Assembly (NCBI GenBank): GCA_036823295.1
Contig: DAISGD010000002.1
Span: 1 to 64,000 of the forward strand
Source of the DNA: UBA4742 sp002403895
GTDB lineage: Bacteria > Actinomycetota > Acidimicrobiia > Acidimicrobiales > Acidimicrobilacustridaceae
Length of the DNA stretch: 64,000 bases
Direction: 5' to 3'
In this document: piece by piece, positions 41,711 to 49,136 of the stretch
How positions within the stretch are numbered: position 1 is the first letter of the stretch
Layout: the number at the start of each line of letters is the position of its first letter
Notes under the pieces: generated by a model
Databases searched by the model: none
Told to the model about the DNA's origin: nothing
The model's input: the letters and a program-made list of their open reading frames with translations, nothing else
Program-made: the position numbers and the translations under genes

Positions 41711-41791
41711 CTGACCAGCGAAAACGGTCTGCGCGATTTCTTGTGTCACACCACCCGATCCGGGCCGATTTCGGCTACTTCCGCTGGTCAG
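41711..41791 (-). ncRNA. Candidate structured element between tatD and rpf
   Basis: A perfect 10-base inverted repeat (CTGACCAGCG at 41711-41720; CGCTGGTCAG at 41782-41791) encloses three small hairpins: GCCGA-TT-TCGGC at 41764-41775, CCCG-ATC-CGGG at 41754-41764, and TGTG-T-CACA at 41742-41750. On the minus strand a CCCGATTTTC tail follows. It could be the tatD terminator or a structured leader. It does not match the c-di-AMP riboswitch consensus that I know from rpf genes. Confidence 0.4.
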
Positions 41792-41815
41792 AGAGCGGTG
41801 AGCCAGATGCGGGGC

Positions 41816-42571
41816 TCAGACGTCGAGGCGGTAGAGTTCGGCGGCGCTGGCCCAGCTGGCCGCGGCCACCACGGAAACCTCGACACCCTTGGCCGCGGCC
41901 ACTCCGGCTCCGACCAACGGCACCAGCGCCGGCCGATTGGGCTGGCCCCGGTGGGGGACGGGGGTGAGGTAGGGCGAGTCGGTCTCGACCAGCAGGCGAT
42001 CGAGCGGGCACAGGGCAGCGGCGTCACGCAGGTCCTGCCCGCTGGGGAAGGTGATGATCCCGCTGAACGACAGCCGGATACCGAGATCGAGTCCCCGGCG
42101 GGCCTCGTCGGGACCGCCGGTGAAGCAGTGGAACACCGTCCTGGCCGGCACGCCCTCGGCCGCCAGGATCTCGAATGTGTCCGCCCAGGCGTCGCGGGTA
42201 TGGATCACCAACGCCAGATCCCGTTCGTGAGCAAGGGCGATCTGGGCGGCAAACACGTCACGTTGCGCCGGGCGGGGTGAGTGGTCATAGAAGTAGTCGA
42301 GACCGCACTCCCCCACGGCCACCACCTCGGGCTCGTCGAGCAGGGGGAGGATGGCGTCCACGCCCTCGGCGGCATCGTGGGGGTGGACACCGACGGTGGC
42401 CCACACCCCGTCATGGGCCCGGGCCACGTCGATGGCGTGGCGTGAGTGCTCGGCGTCGGTCCCCACCGTGATCATGCGGGTCACCCCGGCGGCACGCGCC
42501 TCGGAAATCGGCTGTTCGGCGGCGTCACCGCGGGGCAGGTGGCAGTGATTGTCCGTCCACTGCGGTGCCAC
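41816..42571 (-). CDS. tatD: TatD-family metal-dependent hydrolase/DNase
   Basis: A 251-residue TIM-barrel hydrolase. Metal ligands are visible in WTDNHCHLPRGD (HxH), AVGECGLDYFYDHSPRPAQRDVF, LVIHTRDAW, VFHCFTGGPDEAR and VETDSPYLTPVPHRG. The family shows 3'-5' exonuclease activity and may take part in DNA repair or D-aminoacyl-tRNA editing. GTG at 42571 was chosen because it lies four bases after the metG stop and just before the conserved core; the frame upstream lies within metG. Confidence 0.93.
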   Translation of the reverse strand: MAPQWTDNHCHLPRGDAAEQPISEARAAGVTRMITVGTDAEHSRHAIDVARAHDGVWATVGVHPHDAAEGVDAILPLLDEPEVVAVGECGLDYFYDHSPRPAQRDVFAAQIALAHERDLALVIHTRDAWADTFEILAAEGVPARTVFHCFTGGPDEARRGLDLGIRLSFSGIITFPSGQDLRDAAALCPLDRLLVETDSPYLTPVPHRGQPNRPALVPLVGAGVAAAKGVEVSVVAAASWASAAELYRLDV

Positions 42572-42575
42572 CGGC

Positions 42576-44090
42576 TCAGCTCTCGATCTTGAGTCGGGGG
42601 AACAGGGCATCGCCCTTTTCGACGGCACGGCCACCGGGGTAGGCGCCCCACCCGGCGGCAGCGGGCAGGCGTTGCTCGGCGGGGGTGTCGTCGAGGCCGA
42701 TGCGGCGCCAGATCTCGGCGCAGGTCCCGGGCACCGCCGGGGTGGCCAGGATGGCGACGATGCGCAGCGCCTCGAGGGCGTCGCCCATCACCGCGTCGAC
42801 CTCAGGACCGGGCTCGAGTTTCCACGGCTCATTGGCCTCGAGGTAGGCGTTGGTCTCCCGGATGAGGCGCCACGTGGCCTCGAGGGCCAGCGACGGTTGG
42901 ATGGCCTCCCACGCCTCGGCCGTGGCCGCGTAGACCTCAGCCGCCACCAAGGCCAGCGGGCTGTCCGGGCGCGGCGCCGGGCCGATGCCATCGCACTTCT
43001 TGGTGACCACGGTGGCCACCCGGCTGAGCAGGTTGCCCAGGTTGTTGGCCAGGTCGCTGTTGAACCGGGTGACCATCCCCTCGTAGGAGAAGTCGCCGTC
43101 GGGCCCGAACGGGGCGTCGCGCAGGAAGTGGTAGCGGAAGCCGTCGACGCCGAAGTCGGCCACCAGATCGGCAGGAAAGATCTGGTTGAGGCCGGTCTTG
43201 GACATCTTGGTCCCGCCCACCAGCAGAAAGCCGTGGACGTTCAGCTGGTGCGGGGGCTCGAGCCCGGCGGCGAGCAGCATGGCCGGCCAGTACACGCAAT
43301 GGAACCGCAGGATGTCCTTGCCCAGGAGGTGGTGCACCGCCGGCCACCACTCGGCGAAGCGCTCAGGGTCGTCCCCGAACCCGATGGCGGTGGCGTAGTT
43401 GATGAGCGCGTCGTACCAGACGTAGAAGACGTGGTCGGGGTCCCACGGGACGGTGACACCCCAGTCGATGGACGTCCGGCTGATGGAGATGTCGGCCAGA
43501 CCGTGGCGGATGATGCCCAGCGCCTCGTTGCGTTTGCCGGACGGGGCCACGACATCGGGGTTGGCCTCGTACCAGTCGAGCAGGGGCTGGGTGAAGGCGG
43601 AGAGCTTGAAGAACCAGTTCTCCTCCTCCAGGTGCTCCACCGGACGCAGGTGGATGGGGCAGTTCGTGCCCTCGATGAGCTCGTCCTCGGTGTAGTACGC
43701 CTCGCAGGACACGCAGTAGAGCCCGCTGTAGACGTCCTTATAGATCCACCCGTTGTCGTAGATGGCCTGCATGAAGGACTGGACCGAACGGGCGTGGCGG
43801 GGCTCGGTGGTGCGGATGTAGTCGTCGTAGGTAATCCCGAGAAGGTCCCACGCCTCACGGAACCGGGCGCTGGTGCGATCGGAGTGCTCCTGCGGGCTGA
43901 GGCCGTGCTCCTGAGCCGCCCGCATCACCTTCAGGCCGTGCTCGTCGGTACCGGTGAGGAAAAAGGTTTCGTCTCCCAGCAGGCGATGCCACCGGGCCAC
44001 GGCGTCGGCCGTCACCGTCGTGTAGGCGTGGCCGACATGGGGAACGTCGTTCACGTAGTAGATCGGGGTGGTGACATAGAAACGGGGCAC
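42576..44090 (-). CDS. metG: Methionine-tRNA ligase
   Basis: A 504-residue class I aminoacyl-tRNA synthetase. HIGH motif is HVGH (YYVNDVPHVGHAYTTVTAD), KMSKS motif is KMSKT (LLVGGTKMSKTGLNQ), and zinc-knuckle residues CVSC and C-P-I-H lie in the connective peptide. An anticodon-binding helical domain follows (RFNSDLANNLGNLLSRV, YLEANEPWKL). There is no C-terminal tRNA-binding EMAP domain, as in the short MetG2 type. It is the first gene before tatD, rpf and rsmA, and lies 73 bases upstream of hairpin repeat B copy 2. Confidence 0.97.
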   Translation of the reverse strand: MPRFYVTTPIYYVNDVPHVGHAYTTVTADAVARWHRLLGDETFFLTGTDEHGLKVMRAAQEHGLSPQEHSDRTSARFREAWDLLGITYDDYIRTTEPRHARSVQSFMQAIYDNGWIYKDVYSGLYCVSCEAYYTEDELIEGTNCPIHLRPVEHLEEENWFFKLSAFTQPLLDWYEANPDVVAPSGKRNEALGIIRHGLADISISRTSIDWGVTVPWDPDHVFYVWYDALINYATAIGFGDDPERFAEWWPAVHHLLGKDILRFHCVYWPAMLLAAGLEPPHQLNVHGFLLVGGTKMSKTGLNQIFPADLVADFGVDGFRYHFLRDAPFGPDGDFSYEGMVTRFNSDLANNLGNLLSRVATVVTKKCDGIGPAPRPDSPLALVAAEVYAATAEAWEAIQPSLALEATWRLIRETNAYLEANEPWKLEPGPEVDAVMGDALEALRIVAILATPAVPGTCAEIWRRIGLDDTPAEQRLPAAAGWGAYPGGRAVEKGDALFPRLKIES

Positions 44091-44162
44091 GGGCGCAGAC
44101 TACCGACGAGGACCCCATCGCCCGGCACCCATTGTTCGCCACTACCGCCGAACTAGCAGAGG

Positions 44163-44198
44163 CAACAGTCGCTTGAGCGACCGCTTCCTACGCCGGTT
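44163..44198. repeat. Dispersed hairpin repeat B, copy 2
   Basis: Matches 1856-1891 at 31 of 36 bases. The hairpin core GTCGC-TTGA-GCGAC remains, but the outer stem pairs found in copy 1 are partly lost. The TTCCTACG segment supplies the TAG stop codon (44190-44188) of rmuC, so the element overlaps the end of that gene. Confidence 0.55.
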
Positions 44199-45324
44199 CG
44201 GGGATTGAATGCAGACGGATGGGTGGGCCGCCGGCGTCGTCATCGCTGACCGGGTCGCTCAGCCCCCGACGGGTCCGGAGATCGTCGACCTGGTCGATGG
44301 TGCGCTGCAGGGCCTTGCGGCGAGTACCGGCCAGATCGTCGTAGGCCCGCTGGGTGCTGTCGAGTCGCTTGGCCACCACATCGACCTGATCGGAGAACTT
44401 GCCCCACTGCGTGGTGAAGCTGCCCAGGCAGCGCAGGATCTCGTCGCCGGTGCGCTCGACCTGGAAGGCGTCCATGGCCTGGCGGATCACGGCCAGCACC
44501 GCGAACAACGTGAACGGCGAGCACAGCACCACCCGCTGGGCCAGGGCGGTGTCGACCATGGCCGGGTCGTGCTCGTGGATGAACGAGTACACGCTCTCGT
44601 TGGGGATGAACAACAGCACGTAGTCGACGGTGGTGTCGGGATCGATGTAGGCGCGGGTGGTTACTTCCTTGATCCGCTGGCGGACGTCACGCACGAACCC
44701 GGTCGTCGCCGCCTGCGCCTCGGCGTCGGATGCCGCGTCGAGAGCGCGCAGGTAGTTGTCGATGGGGAACTTCACGTCCATGTGGAGCACCCGATCACCG
44801 GGGAGCAGGAAGGTCACGTCGGGGATGCCGCCGCCGCTCACCCCCGTCTGGCGCCGGTAGTTGACCCCCTCGATCAGCCCCGAAAGGCGCAGGACGTCGT
44901 CGGCCATGCGCTCGCCCCACTGCCCACGGGCCTTGGGGCTGGCCAGGGCGTAACGCAGGCTCTGGGTGGTGTCAGCCAGGCGTTGGCTCTCCTTGGATGT
45001 CTCGGTCAGGCGGCTCATGAGCTCGCCGTGCTGCTGGGCCCGGTCGCGCTGGAGGGTGGCCACCAGCTCGGTCACCCGGGTGAGCTCGGTGCTCATCCCC
45101 CGAACCTGCGACTCGACCAGTGAGTTGCGCAGCTGAGCCTGCTGGTCGGTCGCCGCCGCGTGGTCGGTCAGCTTGTCGCCGGTCATGGACAGCACCAGCT
45201 CGACGATCTCTTGCGTCGACGCCGGCACCGCCTGGCGCCGCCGCGCCCGAATGAGGACGAGGGCGACGATCAGCCCCACGGCGAGACCGACGACCAGACC
45301 AAGAAGCGGGACGAGAAGTTCCAT
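44188..45324 (-). CDS. rmuC: DNA recombination protein RmuC
   Basis: A 378-residue RmuC-family protein with an N-terminal membrane helix (LLVPLLGLVVGLAVGLIVALVLI), a coiled-coil of about 100 residues, and the nuclease-like RmuC domain: SPKARGQWGERMADDVLRLSGLIEGVNYRRQTG, PDVTFLLPGDRVLHMDVKFPIDNYLRALDA, DYVLLFIPNESVYSFIHEHDPAMV and VLCSPFTLFAVLAVIRQA. It is thought to limit recombination at inverted repeats. ATG at 45324 is preferred over 45333 because the membrane helix starts at once. Its last codons lie in hairpin repeat B. Confidence 0.95.
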   Translation of the reverse strand: MELLVPLLGLVVGLAVGLIVALVLIRARRRQAVPASTQEIVELVLSMTGDKLTDHAAATDQQAQLRNSLVESQVRGMSTELTRVTELVATLQRDRAQQHGELMSRLTETSKESQRLADTTQSLRYALASPKARGQWGERMADDVLRLSGLIEGVNYRRQTGVSGGGIPDVTFLLPGDRVLHMDVKFPIDNYLRALDAASDAEAQAATTGFVRDVRQRIKEVTTRAYIDPDTTVDYVLLFIPNESVYSFIHEHDPAMVDTALAQRVVLCSPFTLFAVLAVIRQAMDAFQVERTGDEILRCLGSFTTQWGKFSDQVDVVAKRLDSTQRAYDDLAGTRRKALQRTIDQVDDLRTRRGLSDPVSDDDAGGPPIRLHSIPEPA

Positions 45325-45369
45325 GCCCCCCATTCAACTCAGGGGGTATGACAACAATCCCAGCCCGGG

Positions 45370-46245
45370 TCAGGGGGCTGGGCGGCGGGTGGCCAGGTCG
45401 TACACCCGGCGCTTGGGTACCCCGAAGCGCCCCGCCACCAGGGCGGTGGCATCTCGGGTCGAGCGCCCGGCGGCCACGGCCTGGGCCAACGCCTCGACCA
45501 GTTCGTCGTCGGTGGCATCGACCGGGGGCGGGGCGCCATCCACGATCACCACATACTCGCCCCGGGGGGTGACGTCGGTGGCGCGGGCCACCGCGTCGGC
45601 CAGCGTTCCCCGCCAGATCTCCTCGTGCAGCTTGGTCAACTCCCGGGCCAGCACCACCCGACGATCCCCCCCCAGGGCATCGGCGAGATCGGCGAGCGTG
45701 CGGGCCAGGCGATGGGGGGCCTCGTAGAGCACGAGCGTGCGCCGCTCGCCGGCCAACTCGACCAGGCGCTCGGAGCGACCCGAGCCCTTGCGGGGCAGAA
45801 AGCCCTCGAACACGAACCGCCCGGCGGGCAACCCGCTGGCCACCAGCCCCGCCACTCCCGCCGACGGCCCGGGCACCACCTCGACCCGAAAGCCGGAGTC
45901 GGCGGCGGCGGCCACCAGCAGTTCCCCCGGGTCGGAGACGCCGGGCAGACCGGCGTCGGACACCACCGCCACCCGCTCCCCTCGACCAAGGCGGGCGAGG
46001 ATGTCGGCCACCGCGGTGGCCTCCGTGTGGTCGTTGACGGTCAGCAGCTTGGGGGCGTCGATCCCGGCGTGGGCCAGGAGCCTGCCGCTGTGGCGGGTGT
46101 CCTCACAGGCAATGGCGTCGGCCCGGGACAACTCGGCCACGGCCCGCGGGGAAAGGTCCCCCAGGTTCCCGATGGGGGTGGCCACCAGCACCAGCACCCC
46201 AGGCGTCACCGCCCGATCAGTCACCCGATCACCCGGTTCGGTCAT
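45370..46245 (-). CDS. rsmI: 16S rRNA (cytidine1402-2'-O)-methyltransferase
   Basis: A 291-residue tetrapyrrole-methylase-fold enzyme that 2'-O-methylates C1402 of 16S rRNA. Motifs: LVLVATPIGNLGDLSPRAVAELSRADAIACEDTRHSGRLL, VAVVSDAGLPGVSDPGELLV, VEVVPGPSAGVAGLVASGLP, FVFEGFLPRKGS, LVLYEAPHRLARTLADL and LTKLHEEIWRGTL. A C-terminal HTH-like extension (GRSTRDATALVAGRFGVPKRRVYDLA) is usual. Overlaps the DUF192 stop by four bases at 46242-46245. Confidence 0.97.
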   Translation of the reverse strand: MTEPGDRVTDRAVTPGVLVLVATPIGNLGDLSPRAVAELSRADAIACEDTRHSGRLLAHAGIDAPKLLTVNDHTEATAVADILARLGRGERVAVVSDAGLPGVSDPGELLVAAAADSGFRVEVVPGPSAGVAGLVASGLPAGRFVFEGFLPRKGSGRSERLVELAGERRTLVLYEAPHRLARTLADLADALGGDRRVVLARELTKLHEEIWRGTLADAVARATDVTPRGEYVVIVDGAPPPVDATDDELVEALAQAVAAGRSTRDATALVAGRFGVPKRRVYDLATRRPAP

Positions 46246-46577
46246 GGCGCGCCGCGGATCTCTACCCGGTCACCGACGTGCAAGCCCCATCGCTCAAACG
46301 ACCCGGCCTCGGCTTCGATGACGGATCGCGCCTTCCACACCGGCAAGCCCAGGCGGTTGGGCTGCATGGTCACGACCCGCACGACCCGCTGCTCACGGTC
46401 GAGGTAGGCGACGTCGATGGCGAAGCGCATGCGCACGGTGTGGATCGAGCGCGCCGGGGCGACCAGGATCGCCCCGTCGATGCCGGTGCGACCGAGTAGG
46501 CCACGGGCCCGTCCCCGCACCGAGTCGGCCACCTCGAGGGTGGCCAGCACCTTGTCGTCGTGCACCAACCAGGGCAC
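46242..46577 (-). CDS. DUF192 family protein
   Basis: A 111-residue DUF192 protein: VLATLEVADSVRGRARGLLGRTGIDGAILVAPARSIHTVRMRFAIDVAYLDREQRVVRVVTMQPNRLGLPVWKARSVIEAEAGSFERWGLHVGDRVEI. The R-GLLGR and HT-MRFAIDVAYLD motifs define the family; function is unknown. GTG at 46577 has GGAGG six bases upstream, so this start is used instead of ATG 46682. No signal peptide remains with this start, unlike many family members that are secreted. Confidence 0.9.
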   Translation of the reverse strand: MPWLVHDDKVLATLEVADSVRGRARGLLGRTGIDGAILVAPARSIHTVRMRFAIDVAYLDREQRVVRVVTMQPNRLGLPVWKARSVIEAEAGSFERWGLHVGDRVEIRGAP

Positions 46578-46733
46578 TGCCGCCTCCGTCGGGCTTCGGG
46601 GAGCGCTGAGCGGCTCCCGGACGCGACGCAACCTATCCGCCCTGCGGCCGGGCGCGCGGGCCACGGGCGAGAGAGCGGGCATGCTCGGGGGTCGCAGTCG
46701 TGGGTTGGCCTCGTCCTCTGACCCGGCGGCGAC

Positions 46734-47837
46734 TCAGACGTTGAAGCGGAACTCGAGGACGTCGCCGTCCACCACTTCGTAGTCCTTGCCCTCGACCCGG
46801 AGCTTGCCCACGTCGCGGGCCTTGGACCACGAGCCGATCTCGAGCAGCTCGTCCCAATGGATGACCTCGGCGCGGATGAAGCCCCGCTCGAAGTCGGTGT
46901 GGATCACCCCGGCACACTGCGGCGCCTTGGCCCCGGCCCGGAACGTCCACGCCCGAGATTCCTTCTCCCCCGTGGTGAGGAACGTGCGCAGCCCCAGAAT
47001 CCGGTAGGCCGTGTTCAAGAATCGCGGCAGCGCGCCCTCGCCCAAGCCCAGTCCCTCGAGCATCTCGGCCCGTTCGTCGGCGTCGAGTTGGGCGGCCTCG
47101 GCCTCCAACTGCACGCACATGCCGATGACCTCGATGCCACCCTCGGCACTGGCCGCCGACGCCAGGTGCCCGAACTCGGCCACCACCGGGGCCACCTTCT
47201 CGTCGATGTTGTCGAGGTCGTCCTCGCTCACGTTCACGATGGCCAGCACCGGCTTGTTGGTGAGCAGGAAGTAGGAGCGGATCAGCTCCCGGTCCGATGG
47301 CGGCAGGTCGCTGCGGTAGATCGGCGTCCCCTCGGCCAGGAAGGCGAGCGCCGCGCCGAGGGCCTCGACCTCTTTGGCAATCAAACGGTCCTGCTTGGCC
47401 GCCTTGCGCCGCTTGTCGATCTGGTTCTCCACCGTCTCCAGGTCGGCCAGGGCCAGCTCGGTCTCGACGATGCGCAGGTGCTCAAGCGGGTCGGACAGGC
47501 CGGGCACGTCGTCGTCGGCGAACGCCCGCAGCACGAAGACGATGGCGTCGGACTCACGGATGTTGGCCAGGAACTTGTTGCCCAGGCCCTCGCCCGTGCT
47601 GGCCCCCTCGACCAGGCCGCCGATGTCGACGAACTGCACGGCGGCGGGCACCACGTTCTTGGAGTTGCTCATGGCCGCCAGCCGGTCGAGCCGTTCGTCG
47701 GGCACCTTGGCCATGCCCACGTTCGGATCCTTCGTAGCAAAGGCGTAGGGCGCGGCCAGGGCCTTGCCGCCGGACAGGGCGTTGTACAGCGATGACTTGC
47801 CGGCATTGGGGAGCCCGACGAACCCGAACTTTTCCAT
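46734..47837 (-). CDS. ychF: Redox-regulated ATPase YchF (Obg-family)
   Basis: A 367-residue Obg-family P-loop protein that prefers ATP. G1 is FVGLPNAGKSSLYNAL, then G3 VDIGGLVEGASTGEGLGNKFLANI. The G4-equivalent region KPVLAIVNVSEDDL carries NVSE in place of NKxD, which explains the ATP preference. The helical coiled insert (ENQIDKRRKAAKQD) and the TGS domain (RAWTFRAGAKAPQCAGVIHTDFERGFIRAEVI) complete the chain. Ribosome-linked, stress role. Divergent from the PHP gene across 132 bases. Confidence 0.97.
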   Translation of the reverse strand: MEKFGFVGLPNAGKSSLYNALSGGKALAAPYAFATKDPNVGMAKVPDERLDRLAAMSNSKNVVPAAVQFVDIGGLVEGASTGEGLGNKFLANIRESDAIVFVLRAFADDDVPGLSDPLEHLRIVETELALADLETVENQIDKRRKAAKQDRLIAKEVEALGAALAFLAEGTPIYRSDLPPSDRELIRSYFLLTNKPVLAIVNVSEDDLDNIDEKVAPVVAEFGHLASAASAEGGIEVIGMCVQLEAEAAQLDADERAEMLEGLGLGEGALPRFLNTAYRILGLRTFLTTGEKESRAWTFRAGAKAPQCAGVIHTDFERGFIRAEVIHWDELLEIGSWSKARDVGKLRVEGKDYEVVDGDVLEFRFNV

Positions 47838-47882
47838 CGCCGGTCAGGGTAGACGCCGCCTCCCGCCACCAAAGAACCCGTA

Positions 47883-47926
47883 CTGGCGATCCTCAGGTGC
47901 CCCATGAGGGGCCAAATCATCGCCAG
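47883..47926. repeat. Dispersed hairpin repeat A, copy 2
   Basis: A 44-base element related to 23335-23377, with outer arms CTGGCGAT and ATCGCCAG around CCCC-ATGA-GGGG. The variable base pair of the outer arm differs from copy 1 but remains paired. It lies in the divergent ychF/PHP intergenic region, between the two starts. Confidence 0.6.
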
Positions 47927-47969
47927 AACGGGAAGAGCCGGAGGAATAGGGGCCGTAGGCTCGGACGTG

Positions 47970-49019
47970 ATGACACCGCTCGAGGCACTCAACCGCGTCG
48001 TGTACCTGATGGACCGGTCGCTGGCCGCTTCGGCCAAGATCGGCGCCTTTCGCAACGCGGCCGCGGTGATCGCCGAACTCCCGCCAGGCGAGCTCGAACA
48101 GCGGGTGGCGGCGGGCACGTTGTTGGAGCTGCCCGGAATCGGCAAGAGCACGGGCGCGGTCATCACCCAGGCCTTGGCCGGTGAGGTGCCCCAGCGCATC
48201 GTCGATCTCGAGGCCACCACCATCGTGCCGCTGTCGAACAAGGGGCAGGTGTACCGCCAAGCCCTGCGGGGCGACTGCCACGCCCACACGTTCTGGTCCG
48301 ACGGGGCCACCTCGGTCGAGACGATGGCCCGCACCGCCCAAGATCTCGGCCACGAGTACCTCGTCATCACCGACCACTCCCCCCGCCTCACCGTGGCCCA
48401 CGGCCTCAACGCTGCACGCCTGCGCGAGCAGCTCTCGGAGATTGCCTTCCTCAACGAGCGGATGGCACCGTTCCGCATCCTCGCGGGGATCGAGGTGGAC
48501 ATCCTCGAAGACGGCTCCCTCGATCAGGACCCCGACCTGCTGGCCCGCCTCGACGTCGTGGTGGCCAGCGCCCATTCCAAGCTGCGGATGGAACGCACCG
48601 CCATGACCCGCCGCCTGGTCCTGGCGGTGGCCAGCCCCCACGTCGACATCCTGGGCCATTGCACCGGCCGCAAGCTGCGCTCCACCGGCACCCAGGCGGT
48701 GTCGGACCCGGAGCTGGCCCGGCCCGAATCGTCGTTCGATCCCGAGTTGGTCTTCGCCGCCTGCGCCCGCTTCGGGACCGCGGTCGAGATCAACTGTCGG
48801 CCCGAGCGCCAGGACCCACCCGATCCCCTGCTGGAACTGGCGCTCGACTGGGAGTGCTTCATCTCCATCGATACCGACGCCCACGCCCCTGGGCAGCTCG
48901 AATGGCAGGCGTTCGGGTGCGACAAGGCCGCCCGCCACGAGATCCCGATGGACCGGATCGTGAACACCTGGTCAGTCGACCGGCTCGTCGAATGGGCCGC
49001 CAACCATCCGACCGGGTAG
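47970..49019 (+). CDS. PHP-domain protein with PolX-like helix-hairpin-helix N-terminus
   Basis: A 349-residue protein. Residues 1-100 resemble the helix-hairpin-helix part of PolX (ALNRVVYLMDRSLAASAKIGAFRNAAAVIAELPPGEL, LLELPGIGKSTGAVITQAL) without the nucleotidyltransferase core. Residues 105-345 are a PHP phosphoesterase: GDCHAHTFWSDGATSVETMA, LVITDHSPRLTVAHGL, GIEVDILEDGSL, VVASAHSKL, HVDILGHCTGR, VEINCRPERQDPP and ISIDTDAHAPGQLEW. All metal ligands are present, suggesting a 3'-5' exonuclease or DNA end-processing enzyme. TAGGCT at 47956-47961 suits a leaderless start at GTG 47967 or ATG 47970. Confidence 0.88.
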   Translation: MTPLEALNRVVYLMDRSLAASAKIGAFRNAAAVIAELPPGELEQRVAAGTLLELPGIGKSTGAVITQALAGEVPQRIVDLEATTIVPLSNKGQVYRQALRGDCHAHTFWSDGATSVETMARTAQDLGHEYLVITDHSPRLTVAHGLNAARLREQLSEIAFLNERMAPFRILAGIEVDILEDGSLDQDPDLLARLDVVVASAHSKLRMERTAMTRRLVLAVASPHVDILGHCTGRKLRSTGTQAVSDPELARPESSFDPELVFAACARFGTAVEINCRPERQDPPDPLLELALDWECFISIDTDAHAPGQLEWQAFGCDKAARHEIPMDRIVNTWSVDRLVEWAANHPTG

Positions 49020-49031
49020 TGTCGTCGGGCT

Positions 49032-49118
49032 ATGTCGAAGAAGACCAAGAAGCGAAAGATCAACGCCCGACGCAAGAAGGCCAACCACGGGCGCAAGCCC
49101 AACGCCGGCCGGGGCTGA
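49032..49118 (+). CDS. 50S ribosomal protein bL37-like (28 residues)
   Basis: A 28-residue basic protein ending KKANHGRKPNAGRG. It resembles the 24-residue mycobacterial bL37, whose C-terminus reads SKANHGKRPN in my memory and which was found in mycobacterial ribosome structures near the peptidyl-transferase side of 23S rRNA. The ATG at 49032 begins 12 bases after the PHP gene stop, so the two may be cotranscribed. Confidence 0.85.
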   Translation: MSKKTKKRKINARRKKANHGRKPNAGRG

Positions 49119-49136
49119 GCCTGGCCCCCTGGCGCG

